From assembly GCF_001623525.1 (NCBI RefSeq), contig NZ_CP015225.1, positions 3,973,501 to 4,037,500 on the forward strand: a DNA stretch of 64,000 nucleotides, written 5' to 3'. The notes under the pieces were generated by a model. It saw nothing but the letters and a program-made list of their open reading frames with translations, ran no database searches and was not told where the DNA came from. Made by a program: the position numbers and the translations under genes. The DNA is from Pseudomonas fluorescens (GTDB lineage: Bacteria > Pseudomonadota > Gammaproteobacteria > Pseudomonadales > Pseudomonadaceae). This document shows positions 48,103-58,900 of the stretch, piece after piece. How positions within the stretch are numbered: position 1 is the stretch's first letter; each line of letters starts with the position of its first letter.

Positions 48103-49050
48103 ATGCAAAAAAACATCACCTCCCTGGGGGCGCTGAATTGGGACGACCTCAAGTTCTTCCTCGAAGTGGCCCGCACCCGCAAGGCCAGCACGGCCGCCAA
48201 GCGCCTGGCCGTCGACTACACCACGGTGTCGCGACGCATCAGCTCTCTGGAAGCCTCGTTGGGCACGCTGCTGTTCGAGAAATCCCGGACCAACGGTTTT
48301 GTCCTGACGGCCGAAGGCCAGCGCCTGCTGGGTTACGCCGAATCGATCGAAAGCACCCTGCACATGGCCTGCGAACAGGTCTCAGGCTCTGGCGTCGCAC
48401 TGTCCGGCCACGTACGCATGGGCTGCACCGAAGGCTTCGGCAGCTTCTTCATCACCCCGCAACTGAGCCACTTCGTCGACGCCTACCCGGCCATTTCGGT
48501 AGACATCCTCCCGCTGCCACACTTCATCAGTCTCTCCAAGCGCGAAGCCGACATCGTCATCGCCCTCGAACGCCCCGAACACGGCCCGTACGTATGCTGC
48601 AAATTGTGCGACTACCGACTGCAGCTCTACGCCACCCAGTCCTACCTGGACAACCACCCACCCATCCAGCGCCCGGCAGACCTGGGCAAGCACTCGTTCA
48701 TCAGCTACGTGGATGACCTGGCGTTCAGCTCCGAATTGCTCTACCTGGCCAACGTCCTGCCCGGCGCCAACGCCCACCTGCGCAGCACCAGCGTGATTGC
48801 GCAATTCGTGGCCGCGCAGCAAGGGCGCTCGCTGGCAATCCTACCCTGCTTCCTCGCCGCCCAGGACCCACGGCTGTTGCCGGTGCTGCCGGAGGACATC
48901 ACCGTCACCCGGCAATTCTGGATGTACTGCCGGGAGGACTTGAGGAAGCTGAAGAGGATTACGTTGTTGTGGGATTACATTCGCGAGGTGACTGAATTGA
49001 ATCGGCCGTTACTGCTAGGGGAAACACGAGAGCTCAGGTTCACGGATTGA
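48103..49050 (+). CDS. LysR-family regulator, probable regulator of mmsAB
   Basis: This 315-residue protein has an HTH ([34 protein letters not shown]) and a substrate-binding domain. It is divergent from mmsA, so control of valine catabolism is likely. The ATG at 48103 is chosen; a GTG at 48061 would run through the operator-like dyad. Its last 25 or so codons (from about 48970) have a diverged second copy at 51235-51327, beyond an inserted ATPase-HNH pair, so the 3' end seems to have been replaced on insertion. Confidence 0.92.
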   Translation: MQKNITSLGALNWDDLKFFLEVARTRKASTAAKRLAVDYTTVSRRISSLEASLGTLLFEKSRTNGFVLTAEGQRLLGYAESIESTLHMACEQVSGSGVALSGHVRMGCTEGFGSFFITPQLSHFVDAYPAISVDILPLPHFISLSKREADIVIALERPEHGPYVCCKLCDYRLQLYATQSYLDNHPPIQRPADLGKHSFISYVDDLAFSSELLYLANVLPGANAHLRSTSVIAQFVAAQQGRSLAILPCFLAAQDPRLLPVLPEDITVTRQFWMYCREDLRKLKRITLLWDYIREVTELNRPLLLGETRELRFTD

Positions 49051-49235
49051 ACCTCTGGACGGAGAGTCAGATCGTGCCATCACAACAAAGCTGGCAACCT
49101 CTGCCTACATGTAATACGGGCCTCAACAGAGTACCATCGCAAGCTGAAAAAATTAGCCGTACCTGCGTGAATGAAGATGATAGGCCTTAGAAAACCAAGC
49201 CTGCACAATCAAATCGCTCAAGATAGGAAAAACCG

Positions 49236-50552
49236 ATGCTCAAGTCACTTCATCTAAAAAATGTCGGCCCCGCGCCAGAGATGCAGATGGAGCTCGCACC
49301 GCGACTTAACCTGATCACGGGTGACAATGGTCTTGGTAAGAGTTTTTTGATTGATGTCGCGTGGTGGGCTCTCACGCGGAAGTGGCCTCAGGACCTTAAT
49401 ACTAATCTGACCTCAGGTTACGGCGCTCGCCCCACCGAAATCACAAAAAAATCGACCATTGAATTCGAGGTAGAAAGCAAAACTGGACGGGTTAAATACG
49501 AAAGTACTTACGTACCCGATGAGCAATCCTGGCTTGGTAAAGCGGGTCGTCCATGGAACCCCGGTCTCGTCGTATATGCGCTTGCTGACGGTGGATTTGC
49601 TGTTTGGGATCCTGCACGTAATTACTGGAAAAAGAAGGGAAACGTCGACATTCAGGATAGAGTTCCTGCTTATGTATTTAGCTCAAAGGATGTCTGGGAT
49701 GGTCTGCGAATTCCGATCGACGAAAAACCAACGCAAGTAAGCAATGGCCTTGTAGCGGACTGGGCATCGTGGATACGCGAGCGGGGTGAGGATGCAAGGC
49801 GTATGGCCGCTGTGCTGGAAGTGCTCGCTCCAACTGGAGGTGATGACAGCCTGAAACCAGGAGAAAGCTTCGCAAGATTATCTATTAACGATGCGCGTGA
49901 TATTCCGACCATCCGCATGGGGTACGGTCAAGAGGTTCCAATCCTTTATGCATCTTTGGGCGTACGACGCATTACCGCACTTGCTTACATGCTCTCTTGG
50001 GCCTGGCGTGAGCATCTGATCGCGTCCAAACAACTTGGACAAGTACCCTCGTCACGTATCGTGCTTCTCTTTGACGAGATTGAAGCCCATCTTCATCCGC
50101 GCTGGCAACGTGCTGTGGTCCCTGCGCTTCTGAAAGTGATGCAAAAACTGACCAATGACGAGGACGCTAGGGTGCAGCTTATTGCCGCCACTCACTCGCC
50201 GCTCGTTCTTGCTTCCGTAGAGCCGCTTTTCGATAGAGGTCAGGACGCATGGTTTGATCTCGACTTTGAAAACCAAGAAGTTATTCTGCGCAAACGTCCA
50301 TTTGTACGCAGAGGAGAAGTAGGAAACTGGTTAACCAGCGAAGCCTTCGATCTCGGCGAACCACGTTCAATTGAAGCCGAAGTCGCTATGCGTGAGGCGC
50401 TTAACCTTTGTCGGCAAGCCACTCCAGAAGATACGGATATCGAGCGTGTCAACACACTTCTCCAGTCAGCACTCGGCGACACTGATCGGTTTTGGGTTCG
50501 ATGGACCGCTTTTAGAGAATCACTCAAGGCTCCAAAGGGGAAGAAAAAGTGA
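49236..50552 (+). CDS. AAA/ABC-type ATPase of a defence pair (PtuA-like)
   Basis: This 438-residue protein has an SMC/RecN-like ATPase fold. Walker A is GDNGLGKS (about residues 29-36), Walker B is LLFDEIEAHLHPRW, the switch His is in AATHSP, and a signature-like stretch is YASLGVRRI. This is the layout of AAA_15/AAA_21 proteins such as PtuA of Septu and retron-linked ATPases. Codon use is visibly more AT-rich (AAA, TTT, GAT, ATT) than the flanking genes, which suggests transfer. Its stop overlaps the GTG start of an HNH nuclease gene, so the two form one unit. Assignment to Septu is inference from the ATPase + HNH pairing. Confidence 0.85.
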   Translation: MLKSLHLKNVGPAPEMQMELAPRLNLITGDNGLGKSFLIDVAWWALTRKWPQDLNTNLTSGYGARPTEITKKSTIEFEVESKTGRVKYESTYVPDEQSWLGKAGRPWNPGLVVYALADGGFAVWDPARNYWKKKGNVDIQDRVPAYVFSSKDVWDGLRIPIDEKPTQVSNGLVADWASWIRERGEDARRMAAVLEVLAPTGGDDSLKPGESFARLSINDARDIPTIRMGYGQEVPILYASLGVRRITALAYMLSWAWREHLIASKQLGQVPSSRIVLLFDEIEAHLHPRWQRAVVPALLKVMQKLTNDEDARVQLIAATHSPLVLASVEPLFDRGQDAWFDLDFENQEVILRKRPFVRRGEVGNWLTSEAFDLGEPRSIEAEVAMREALNLCRQATPEDTDIERVNTLLQSALGDTDRFWVRWTAFRESLKAPKGKKK

Positions 50553-51208
50553 TCCCGGTTGCAAAAGCCAGAAAACCAAAAACATTTGACGAAAAAGTTT
50601 ACCAGCCAGGCTTGCGCGCCATTTCAGAAATGGTCGGAAAACCTCCGCGCCATCCTCGGCAAGGCGGTAAACCATTCAAGAAGATTGCCAATAGAGAGCG
50701 TGACATTCCAGCAGAAAAATTCCCGACTTACTGGACCGAAGCTCTAAATGAGATGATGCACGCCTACCGACAGCTCTGTGCCTATTCTTGCTTTCGTATT
50801 CATCCTGTCACAGGTGCACGCTCCGCAGATCACTTTGCACCTAAGTCAAAAAGCTGGCGAGAGGTTTACAAATGGTCGAATTATCGACTGTGTTGTAGTC
50901 GTATGAATGCTCGCAAGAAGGATTGGGTTGGAATTATTGATCCATTCAAAATTCAGCCGGATTGGTTTCAGCTTGAACTCGTTGGCTTCCAGGTTATCCC
51001 CGATAGAAATTTACCCCTGAATATCCAAAACGATATTCAAAATACAATCACGGCACTGGGACTAGACGATTTCCGAAGCGAGCGCGAACAAGACGCAGAG
51101 CGCTACTGGCAAAACGACTACTCACTCAAGATTCTTAAAATGGAGTCGCCCTTCGTAGCGTACGAGCTTTACCGTCAGGGCCGGCTAAACCCTATGGATA
51201 CTTGGTAA
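50549..51208 (+). CDS. HNH endonuclease-like protein of a defence pair (PtuB-like)
   Basis: This 219-residue protein starts at a GTG that overlaps the ATPase stop (GTGA), with AGGGG upstream. The central block CAYSCFRIHPVTGARSADHF plus APKSKSWREV...YKWSNYRLCCSRMNARKKD has the HNH core: His in DHFAPKS, Asn in WSNYRL and Asn in MNARK. This is the layout seen in PtuB/retron HNH proteins (HYxPKS...WxNLxLxCxxCNxxK), although the zinc cysteine pairs are incomplete. It is AT-rich like its partner and likely cuts nucleic acid when the ATPase signals infection; that role is inferred. Confidence 0.82.
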   Translation: MIPVAKARKPKTFDEKVYQPGLRAISEMVGKPPRHPRQGGKPFKKIANRERDIPAEKFPTYWTEALNEMMHAYRQLCAYSCFRIHPVTGARSADHFAPKSKSWREVYKWSNYRLCCSRMNARKKDWVGIIDPFKIQPDWFQLELVGFQVIPDRNLPLNIQNDIQNTITALGLDDFRSEREQDAERYWQNDYSLKILKMESPFVAYELYRQGRLNPMDTW

Positions 51209-51234
51209 CAGGTCCCTGCCGTCATCTTTTATGT

Positions 51235-51327
51235 ATCGCCTTATTTATGGAATTACTTCGCGAAGTGACTGAACAGAATCAGCCACTGCTGATGGGCGAC
51301 AGCCGGGAGATGGTGTTCGCCGACTAG
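51235..51327 (+). pseudogene. Displaced 3' end of a lysR gene
   Basis: The frame from ATC at 51235 to TAG at 51327 reads IALFMELLREVTEQNQPLLM then GDSREMVFAD. This matches the end of the LysR at 48103-49050 ([20 protein letters not shown] then [10 protein letters not shown]) residue for residue without a gap. Bases 51257-51273 equal 48980-48996 in 16 of 17 positions. Its stop overlaps the yfiB stop. It appears to be the former lysR end, cut off by the inserted ATPase-HNH pair. Confidence 0.8.
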
Positions 51328-51824
51328 TCGGCGATGACCACGATGGCGACACGGCGGTTTTCGGTGCGGCCGCTGGCGGTGTCGTTGGAGGCGACCGGTT
51401 TGCTACTGCCCAGGCCGCGCAGCTGGACATTCTCTTCGCGCATGCCAACGCTTGTCAGCACCTTGCCCACGCTGGCAGCCCGGCGCATCGACAGTTGTTC
51501 GTTGTAGGCCTGGGAACCCGATGCGTCGGTATGACCATCGACACGTACCCGCTCGATGCCCGCCTCCAGCAACGCCTTGCCGATGCGCTCGACGATTTCG
51601 GTACTGGCCGGGTTGAGGTTTTCCACATCGCTGCCGAACAACACCTTGCCCGACAAACCAAAGGCCCAGCCATCTTCGGTCAATTCGAAGCCTTGGTGCT
51701 TGAGTACGGCAATTTGCGCCGGGGTCAAACCTTTCGGCGGAGCCGTCTGGCAACCGCTCAGCGCCATGACGAGCAAGAAAAGCGCCGCGAACCAGCGCAG
51801 GGAAAATTGAGGGTATGAACGCAC
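51324..51824 (-). CDS. yfiB: YfiB, OmpA-domain outer-membrane lipoprotein
   Basis: This 166-residue lipoprotein has lipobox ALSGC (Cys25) and a C-terminal OmpA peptidoglycan-binding domain (RVRVDGHTDASGSQAYNEQLSMRRAASV). In Pseudomonas, YfiB sequesters YfiR and thereby activates the cyclase YfiN under envelope stress. It is the last gene of yfiR-yfiN-yfiB, 3 bp after yfiN, and its stop lies against the displaced lysR tail. Confidence 0.93.
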   Translation of the reverse strand: MRSYPQFSLRWFAALFLLVMALSGCQTAPPKGLTPAQIAVLKHQGFELTEDGWAFGLSGKVLFGSDVENLNPASTEIVERIGKALLEAGIERVRVDGHTDASGSQAYNEQLSMRRAASVGKVLTSVGMREENVQLRGLGSSKPVASNDTASGRTENRRVAIVVIAD

Positions 51825-51827
51825 GAG

Positions 51828-53096
51828 TCAGCTCCTGGTTTGAAGATCAGCGACGGAGTGATCCGACCCCGCCGTATGTTGACCGCCTCGGGCAAGGCGC
51901 TTGGCTTGGTACATCGCCGCATCGGCGGCGTGGAGTAGGGTGCCCGGTGTGGCACCATCATCGGGGTAAACGGCAATGCCGATACTGAGGGACGTCAGCA
52001 CGGAAGCATTGCCGGGCAACTGAATCGGCATTTCCATGCTGGCAATGATTTTCTCAGCGATCCGTTCGGCGTCCTCGGCCTTGTGCAGGGGTGCCAGCAG
52101 CACGGCGAATTCATCGCCTCCCAGGCGCGCGACCAAGTCGTCTTCACGCAACTGTGCCCGGACCCGGGTCGCCACGGCCGTCAGCACCGCGTCACCGGCA
52201 GCGTGGCCGAAATTGTCGTTGATGCCCTTGAATCGGTCGCTGTCCAGGTACAACACGGCCACTTGCTCGTTGAGCTTGCTGGCGTTGCGCAAGGCGCGGA
52301 TCAGCCGGCCCTCGAAAAACGCCCGGTTCGGCAAGCCGGTCAAGCTGTCGTGGCTGGCCTGGTGTGCCAGGGTTTCGTTTTCGCTTTGCAGGTGAGTCTG
52401 CCAGGACTCCAGTTCGTCGAGCAGTGCATTGAAGTCATTGGCCAGATTATCCAGTTCGGCGATGGCGGCCGGCGGCACGCGCCGGTCCAGGGCCCGCTCG
52501 CTACGTGCCGCGTGGGCCACTTCGGCCAGGCTGCGCAATGGTCCGGTGATCGCCCGCAACTGACGTCGCGCCAGATAAAGCGCCACCCAGGCACTCACCG
52601 CGGTGCACAAAATGATCCCCGCCAGACCGCTGAGCAAAAAGCGCAACAAGCTGCCGCCATGCCCTGCCAATAGAATGCTGCCGATATTCCGCCCTTGGTG
52701 AACGATCGGCAGACTGATGGGTTTTTCCAAAAACGCCTTGGCAATGTGCACTTCCAGCCCCGACAACAGGCCGGTTTCCGGTCGCTGCCAGCGCGCCAAC
52801 AGACGGCCATGTTTATTGAACACCTGAGCATCGGCGACTTCCTCGGTGGAGGCGATCAAGGCCAGTGCTTCGGTGGCCGCAGCCGGGTCATCGAACACCA
52901 CGGCGGCTTCCACGGTGTAGTTGATCGAACGGGCGATCAGATGCAGGTTGTGATCGGCATAGACCCGCAAGGCAAGCACACCCAGCAACGTCAGGGAAAC
53001 GCTGGCCATGGTGATCGCCACCAACGCGACAATCAGGTGGCCGCGCCCGATGACCGAGCCCAGGGTGGGACGGATCCGCGATTTGGACAGGCTCAT
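51828..53096 (-). CDS. yfiN: YfiN (TpbB) membrane diguanylate cyclase
   Basis: This 422-residue inner-membrane enzyme makes cyclic-di-GMP. TM1 (about 23-45), a periplasmic CHASE8-like domain, TM2 (about 150-172) and HAMP are followed by the GGDEF domain (HDSLTGLPNR...LARLGGDEFAVLL). The GGDEF motif is intact, so it should be active. Its gene overlaps yfiR by four bases and precedes yfiB, the known order of this biofilm-control operon. Confidence 0.95.
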   Translation of the reverse strand: MSLSKSRIRPTLGSVIGRGHLIVALVAITMASVSLTLLGVLALRVYADHNLHLIARSINYTVEAAVVFDDPAAATEALALIASTEEVADAQVFNKHGRLLARWQRPETGLLSGLEVHIAKAFLEKPISLPIVHQGRNIGSILLAGHGGSLLRFLLSGLAGIILCTAVSAWVALYLARRQLRAITGPLRSLAEVAHAARSERALDRRVPPAAIAELDNLANDFNALLDELESWQTHLQSENETLAHQASHDSLTGLPNRAFFEGRLIRALRNASKLNEQVAVLYLDSDRFKGINDNFGHAAGDAVLTAVATRVRAQLREDDLVARLGGDEFAVLLAPLHKAEDAERIAEKIIASMEMPIQLPGNASVLTSLSIGIAVYPDDGATPGTLLHAADAAMYQAKRLARGGQHTAGSDHSVADLQTRS

Positions 53097-53668
53097 GGTA
53101 CTGCCGGCCTGCGACGGGAAAGCTGCAGAACGCTCGGATGGATACGCACGCCACTGCGCGCGACCGAGTCGAGGTTGACCTCGAACGATACCTGCTCATC
53201 ACCGACCCGCAGACAGAACAGGCTCCCCACGGTGCACTGGTCACCGCCTTCGCTGATGCTCAACACGGGCTTGCCGATCAGGGAATCAAACAGGCGGGTG
53301 CGCTCGTCGCCGGTCAGCCTGCCGATGTAGACGGCGTTGCAATCCGTAGCGATGTTGGGGTGATCGGCCAGCAATCGCTGTACGGTCACCGGTCGACCGG
53401 TGGCCTGGGTGGTGCCTTTGACCAGGTCGTCGGTGTATTGAGTCGGGCCGACGATGCACAGTTGCAACTGCGCAGGCTCCACTGGCCAGCGTGCGTAGCT
53501 GAGAATGCCCAAGACGACTTGAGTGACCGATTCGGCCCGCTGTTCAGCCCGGCTCGTGGAGGGCGGGGCTTCGGCAAGTACCATAGGCGACAGCAACCAC
53601 AGAAGACCGGCAAGCAGATAATGCCTCCAGTCCTTGCTGCGCACCGCCTCCCGAACCGCCACTTTCAT
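53093..53668 (-). CDS. yfiR: YfiR, periplasmic inhibitor of YfiN
   Basis: This 191-residue periplasmic protein has a signal segment (YLLAGLLWLLSPMVLAEA) and four cysteines in the positions known for YfiR (QLCIVG, TDCNAVYIG, DQCTVGSLFC). It represses the cyclase YfiN. I choose the ATG at 53668 because of AAGAGA upstream and the YfiR-like length; 53686 is also possible. It is the first gene of the operon. Confidence 0.92.
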   Translation of the reverse strand: MKVAVREAVRSKDWRHYLLAGLLWLLSPMVLAEAPPSTSRAEQRAESVTQVVLGILSYARWPVEPAQLQLCIVGPTQYTDDLVKGTTQATGRPVTVQRLLADHPNIATDCNAVYIGRLTGDERTRLFDSLIGKPVLSISEGGDQCTVGSLFCLRVGDEQVSFEVNLDSVARSGVRIHPSVLQLSRRRPAVP

Positions 53669-53807
53669 GGAAAATCTCTTAGCCATACGATAAGTGTCGG
53701 AACGATAGCACAGTGCCAAAAAGCCAGCGAGCCGGCGCCCTACGGACATATCTGACAGAAAACAGTCAAAATCGTGACTCCGGGATCGAATCACGAAATC
53801 TGATCAT

Positions 53808-55906
53808 TCAGTCATCACCCTCCAACTCCAACATGAGCCCGCTCAAACGCTTGACCTTGCGCCGCACCGCCTCCTCGAACACCCCCGCTCGTGGCTCAAT
53901 CAGGCTGAACCATTGCTTGCCCCGGGTAATGGCGGTGTACACCAACTCCTTGGTCAACACCGGGTTCAGCGCATCCGGGAGGATCAACGCGGTATGGGTG
54001 AATTCCGAGCCCTGGGATTTATGCACCGTCATGGCGTACACGGTTTCCACATCATTCAGGCGGCTGGGCAGGACGAAACGCACACCTCCCCGGCCGTCGT
54101 TGCGCGGGAAAGCGACCCGCAGAACCTGTTTGCCGGCATCGGGGCCATCACGCTCGGGCAGCTTGAGGGCGATACCGATATCGCCGTTCATCAGCCCCAG
54201 CCCATAGTCGTTGCGGGTCATCAGCACCGGGCGCCCTTCGTACCACTGGTGATCGCTATCGATAAGGCGGGCCTTGAGCAAGGCGGCGGTGATTCGCAGG
54301 TTCAGTCCTTCGACACCCCATGGCCCTTTGCGCACCGCGCAAAGCAATTGGAATTCGTCGAAGGCCGCCAGGACTTCCCGGGCCCAATCGGTCCAGCAAC
54401 GGTCTTCCAGCGGGCGAGAAATGCTCGGGCGTCGCTGCCTTAGCAGGCTCAGGTAATGTCGATAACCCTGGGGGGCCACCTGGCTTGCCGTCGAGTAACA
54501 GCTTTTCCAATTTTGTATCGTGTTCACTCGCCAATTTCAGGGAAGACAGATCGGCATGCTGCCCTTGCTCCAGCAACTGACGGGCTTTTTCAGGCTGCTG
54601 CTGGTTGACCCAGCGAGCCAGTTGACCGATGCCGCTGCCTTCGCCGAAGCGCCGGGAATGCCTGAGCATGACCACTTGCTGTGCCAGCGGATGAGTGCCG
54701 TCGAGGTCCTGTTGCAGGTCACTGGCTGCCAGGCTTTCACCACTGGCCGATTCAAGCCAGGCTCGGGTCCGGGGGCTGTACCAGCCCTCCTCGGCGTCTC
54801 GACACAAATCCCCCAGCACCGCACCGGCTTCTACAGAGGCCAACTGGTCCTTGTCCCCCCAACAACACCAACCGTGCATGGACCGGCAGTGCATCCAGCA
54901 GATTGGCCATCATCTCCAGGTCAATCATCGACGCTTCATCGACCACCAGCACATCCAGTGGCAAGCGATTGCCTGCATGGTGGCGAAAATGCCGGGTGCC
55001 GGGGCGGCTGCCCAGCAAACGATGGACTGTCGTGACGTCGCAGGGAATCCGTTCGCGCACAGCCTCGTCCACATCCAGGGTCCGGACCTGCTGGCTGATG
55101 GATTCGGTCAGGCGCGCCGCCGCCTTGCCAGTGGGCGCGGCCAGGCGAATCCGCAGCGGCTTCCCGGCCTCGACGGCCGGTGCCTGGAGCAAGGCCAGCA
55201 GGCGTACAACGGTCGTGGTCTTGCCAGTGCCCGGGCCGCCGGTCACGATGCTGAAGGCCCCGCGGGTCGCCAGCGCGCAGGCCAGTTTCTGCCAATCGAT
55301 CGGGCCGCTGGGGTTGGCCGGCCCGAACAACCCGTCCAAACGCTCGCGCAGGTCGCTGGGCGCCGCTTCATGCTCGATAAGCCGTTGACGCAACGCTTCA
55401 TCGATCCGCCGTTCGTAACCCCAGTAGCGGCGCAGATAAAGACGCTTGCCAGAGAGCACCAACGGACGTTGCTGCGCCTCTTCGCTCCCATCCACGGCCA
55501 GGGCCACCAGACGACTGGACGCCAGGGCCTTGCACCAACGGACGCCATCCAGCGTCGCCAATATTTGCGATGGCAACAGCATCGCGCCCGTCTGCAGGTC
55601 ACCCTCGGGAGGCAGCGACAGCGCAAAATCCGGTTCCTTGAGGGTCTCGAACACATCCAGGCAAACATGCCCGTGCCCCAGTTGATGGCTGGTCAACGCA
55701 GCAGCGAGCAGGACCAAAGGATCATCGTCGGGCGCCAGCTCATGGAGGAACGCCACGAATGCCTTGTCCAGGGCGCGCAACCACCCGCGCTCGACCCAGC
55801 GCGTCAGTAACAACAGCAGGTCCTGCGCACGGCTCAAGGGCGCCAACTCCACCAGGCTTTCGTCGTCGGAGGACTTGGGCAGCAGGTCGGCAAAAGAACG
55901 ACTCAT
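53808..55906 (-). pseudogene. recD: recD, exodeoxyribonuclease V alpha subunit, with two frame breaks
   Basis: This is the 5'-3' helicase subunit of RecBCD. The reading is in three frames. 55906-54861 holds Walker A (TGGPGTGKTTT) and LLVVDEASMID-type motifs. The frame then shifts at C6 (54855-54860) to a segment beginning LGDKDQLASVEAGAVLGDLC, and shifts again at G6 (54470-54475) to PQGYRHYLSLL through TVHKSQGSEF and AITRGKQW. Removing one base from each six-base run restores one frame of 698 codons, the expected size. Two +1 changes in homopolymers point to sequencing error, but a real null mutant cannot be excluded. The ATG overlaps the recB stop (ATGA). Confidence 0.9.
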
Positions 55907-58900
55907 AGCAACTCTCCCTGTACCCACGCCGGTTCAGCCTTGGGTTCGCTCGCCCCCTGGAACAGGCGATCCAGTTGTTCGATCAATGCCCGTGGCGGCT
56001 TGGTGAAATACACACCCTGACTGGCTGAGCGGGTTCCGCGAAGGAACAGGTACAACGCGCCGCCGACATGCCGATCGTAGTCGTAATCGGGGAGCCGTGC
56101 CTTGAGCTGGCGATGCAGGGCCAACAGGTACAGCACGTATTGCAGGTCGTAGCGATGGTCCAGGATCGACTGTTCCATGGCCGGTACGGTGTAGGCCATG
56201 TCATCGACACCCAGCCAGTTGGATTTGTAATCGGCCACGTAGTACCGACCGTCGTGCTCGAACGTCAAATCGATGAAGCCCTTGAACATGCCGTTGAGCA
56301 GCACCGGCTCCGCCGCGACGCGGGCCACACCGCCATGGGTGAACCGGCAAACCAGCTGGTCGAGCTTTTGCACATCGACCTTGTGGCTGGCGAACCAGAA
56401 CTCCATCTCCACCTGGAATCGGCTCAAGTGTTCGAGCACCACTGGCGCCTGGTCGTTTCCGACGTGCATGGGCATCTTGATCAGGTGCCGCAGCCAATCG
56501 CTCAACGTGGTGATCCAGCCTTTCCAGCCTCGGCGATTGCAGCGTCGGGCAATGGCATCCTCGATATCCGCTGGTGCCGATGAAAAACCCTCCCCAGCGG
56601 CCCACTCCAGCAGGCCATGGAGGAAAGTGCCGGGGTTGGGGCCACGGGGAAAGCGGTGGATGTCGCCACCGACAGCAAGGGTCTCCCTGGGAGCGTCCGG
56701 GTCCAATCGTTCATCATCGAACAGTTTCTGGGCCTGGGGACTCTCTGGCGCGGTATCGCTGCCTTCGCTCAGGCTTTCGCTGATGCGCAAGGCACTGTAG
56801 GACGCGATCCACCAGTTCTCGCTGGCTTTTCGCAAGGGCACCAAGGGTTCAAGCAACACGGCTTCGTTGCGCGGGGGCCGGTAGTGCTCGTCGGTGGCCT
56901 CGGGCATTGGCTGGTAGCTCACCGCGTCACTGCCTTGTTGCAGGTCTTGCAGCCAACGCCTCAATTCCACCGACTCGGCCAGCGGTGCACCACCGCCCAA
57001 TAGATACCCCAGCGCGGACACATGGAGGATCGAGCGATTGTTGCTGCCCCGCTTGAGATCCGCGACACCTAGCCAGCAGGCATGTTGTGCACGGGTCAGT
57101 GCCACGTAGAGAAGCCGCAGGTCCTCGGCCAGACGCTCGTCATCGGCCTTGGCGATCAATTCGGCAGTGGGCTTGAGGCTGATCTGCGCCTTGTTGGCCT
57201 CATCGTGGTAGTGCAACGGCAATCGACTGCCATCCACCGGTTTCGTCGAGCAGATGAAGGGCAAGAAGACCAACGGATATTCGAGGCCCTTGGACTTGTG
57301 GATCGTGACCACCTTGACCAGTTGCTCATCGCTTTCCAGTCGCAGGATCTGCTCTTCCCCCACTTGCCCGGACAAGGCCAGGTGCTCGGACAAATGCCGG
57401 ATCAAGGCTTGTTCACCATCCAATTCACCGGCGGCCTGTTGCAACAGTTCGCAAAGGTGCAACAAGTTGGTCAGCACCCGCTCGCCATCGCTGCGCGCCA
57501 TCAAGGCCTGGGGCAGTTCGAAATCATGCAGCAGGCGCCGCAACATCGGCAGAACGCCCTGGCTGCGCCAGACCGTACGATAACCGCGGAACTGCATGAC
57601 CCGGGCTTCCCAGGCCAGCTCATCCTGATTGAGACGCTCCAGCTCCGTCAGCGCCAGGTTCAACGTGATGCTGGCCAGGGCCGCCCGTAGCGGTCGCTCG
57701 GCATCCGGCTCGGCACAGGCCCTGAGCCAGATCAGCAAATCCCGCGCTTCCTGCGAGGCAAAGACCGAATCCTTGTCGGACAGATACACACTGCGCACGC
57801 CCCGCGCGGACAACGCGTCTCGCACCGCCTGCGCTTCTTTACCATCGCGCACCAGGATGGCGATATCTGCCGGGCGCACGCCTCGCAGCACTTTTCCATC
57901 GACCGTGAAGCCGTCGCGTCCCGACTGGCCGCCGTTGAGCAACGCCGTGATCTCACTGGCGCAGGCGGCCGCCATGGATTGTCGATACACCGCACCGGAA
58001 AGTGGCTGGTCCGACGACAGGTGCCAGATGTTCAGCGCCGCGACCGCCTGCCCAGCGACCTGCAAGGACTCCTTGCGCCCCTGGGACTCAACGGACAGGA
58101 ACGGCACCGGGTTCTCGCCCGAAGGTTCACGGAACAGAAAGGCGCCACGGCCCTTCGGGCGGGACTCGGCCTTCTGGAAAATATGATTTACCGCACCCAC
58201 CATGGCATGGCTGGAACGGAAATTCGTGCCCAGCGTGTGCAGCCTGCCAGCAGTGGCTTCGCGAGCGCGCAGGTAGGTATAGATGTCGGCACCGCGAAAA
58301 GCGTAGATCGCCTGCTTCGGATCGCCGATCAGGAAAAGTCCGGTCCCAGGGTCGTTGTCTTCGATACGGTAGATGCTTTCGAAGATGCGGTATTGAACCG
58401 GGTCGGTGTCCTGGAACTCATCGATCAGCGCCACCGGAAACTGTTCGCGGATCAGGCTCGCCAGACGCTCGCCGCCGTCGGCCTGCAGGGCCGCATCGAG
58501 ACGCAGCAGCATGTCATCGAAGCCCATCTCGGCGCGGCGACGTTTCTCTGCCTCGAAGCGCGTCCCGACCCATTGCGCGGCATGCTGCAACACGGCGGCA
58601 TCTGGCGTGGGCAACGCATCCAGGCTGGCCTTGAGACTGGCCATGGCGTCCAGCCCGGGATGGTTGGGCACTTCACCTTTCCAGGCTTCGGCCATGCCCT
58701 CGGGCGTCAACCGCGTGAATCCGGTGCCGATGTCCAACAGCTCAAGGCTTTCGTCATCGACCCAGGCAGTAATTTTCTGAAACCATGGCTCGAAGTAACG
58801 CGCCTGCATCTTGCGCCCGTCGACAGACTTGCTGGCAACGCCTTGCTGGCAGATCTCCAACAGTTCCACCGCCCATTGCCGCCACGGCGCCTTGAGATCG

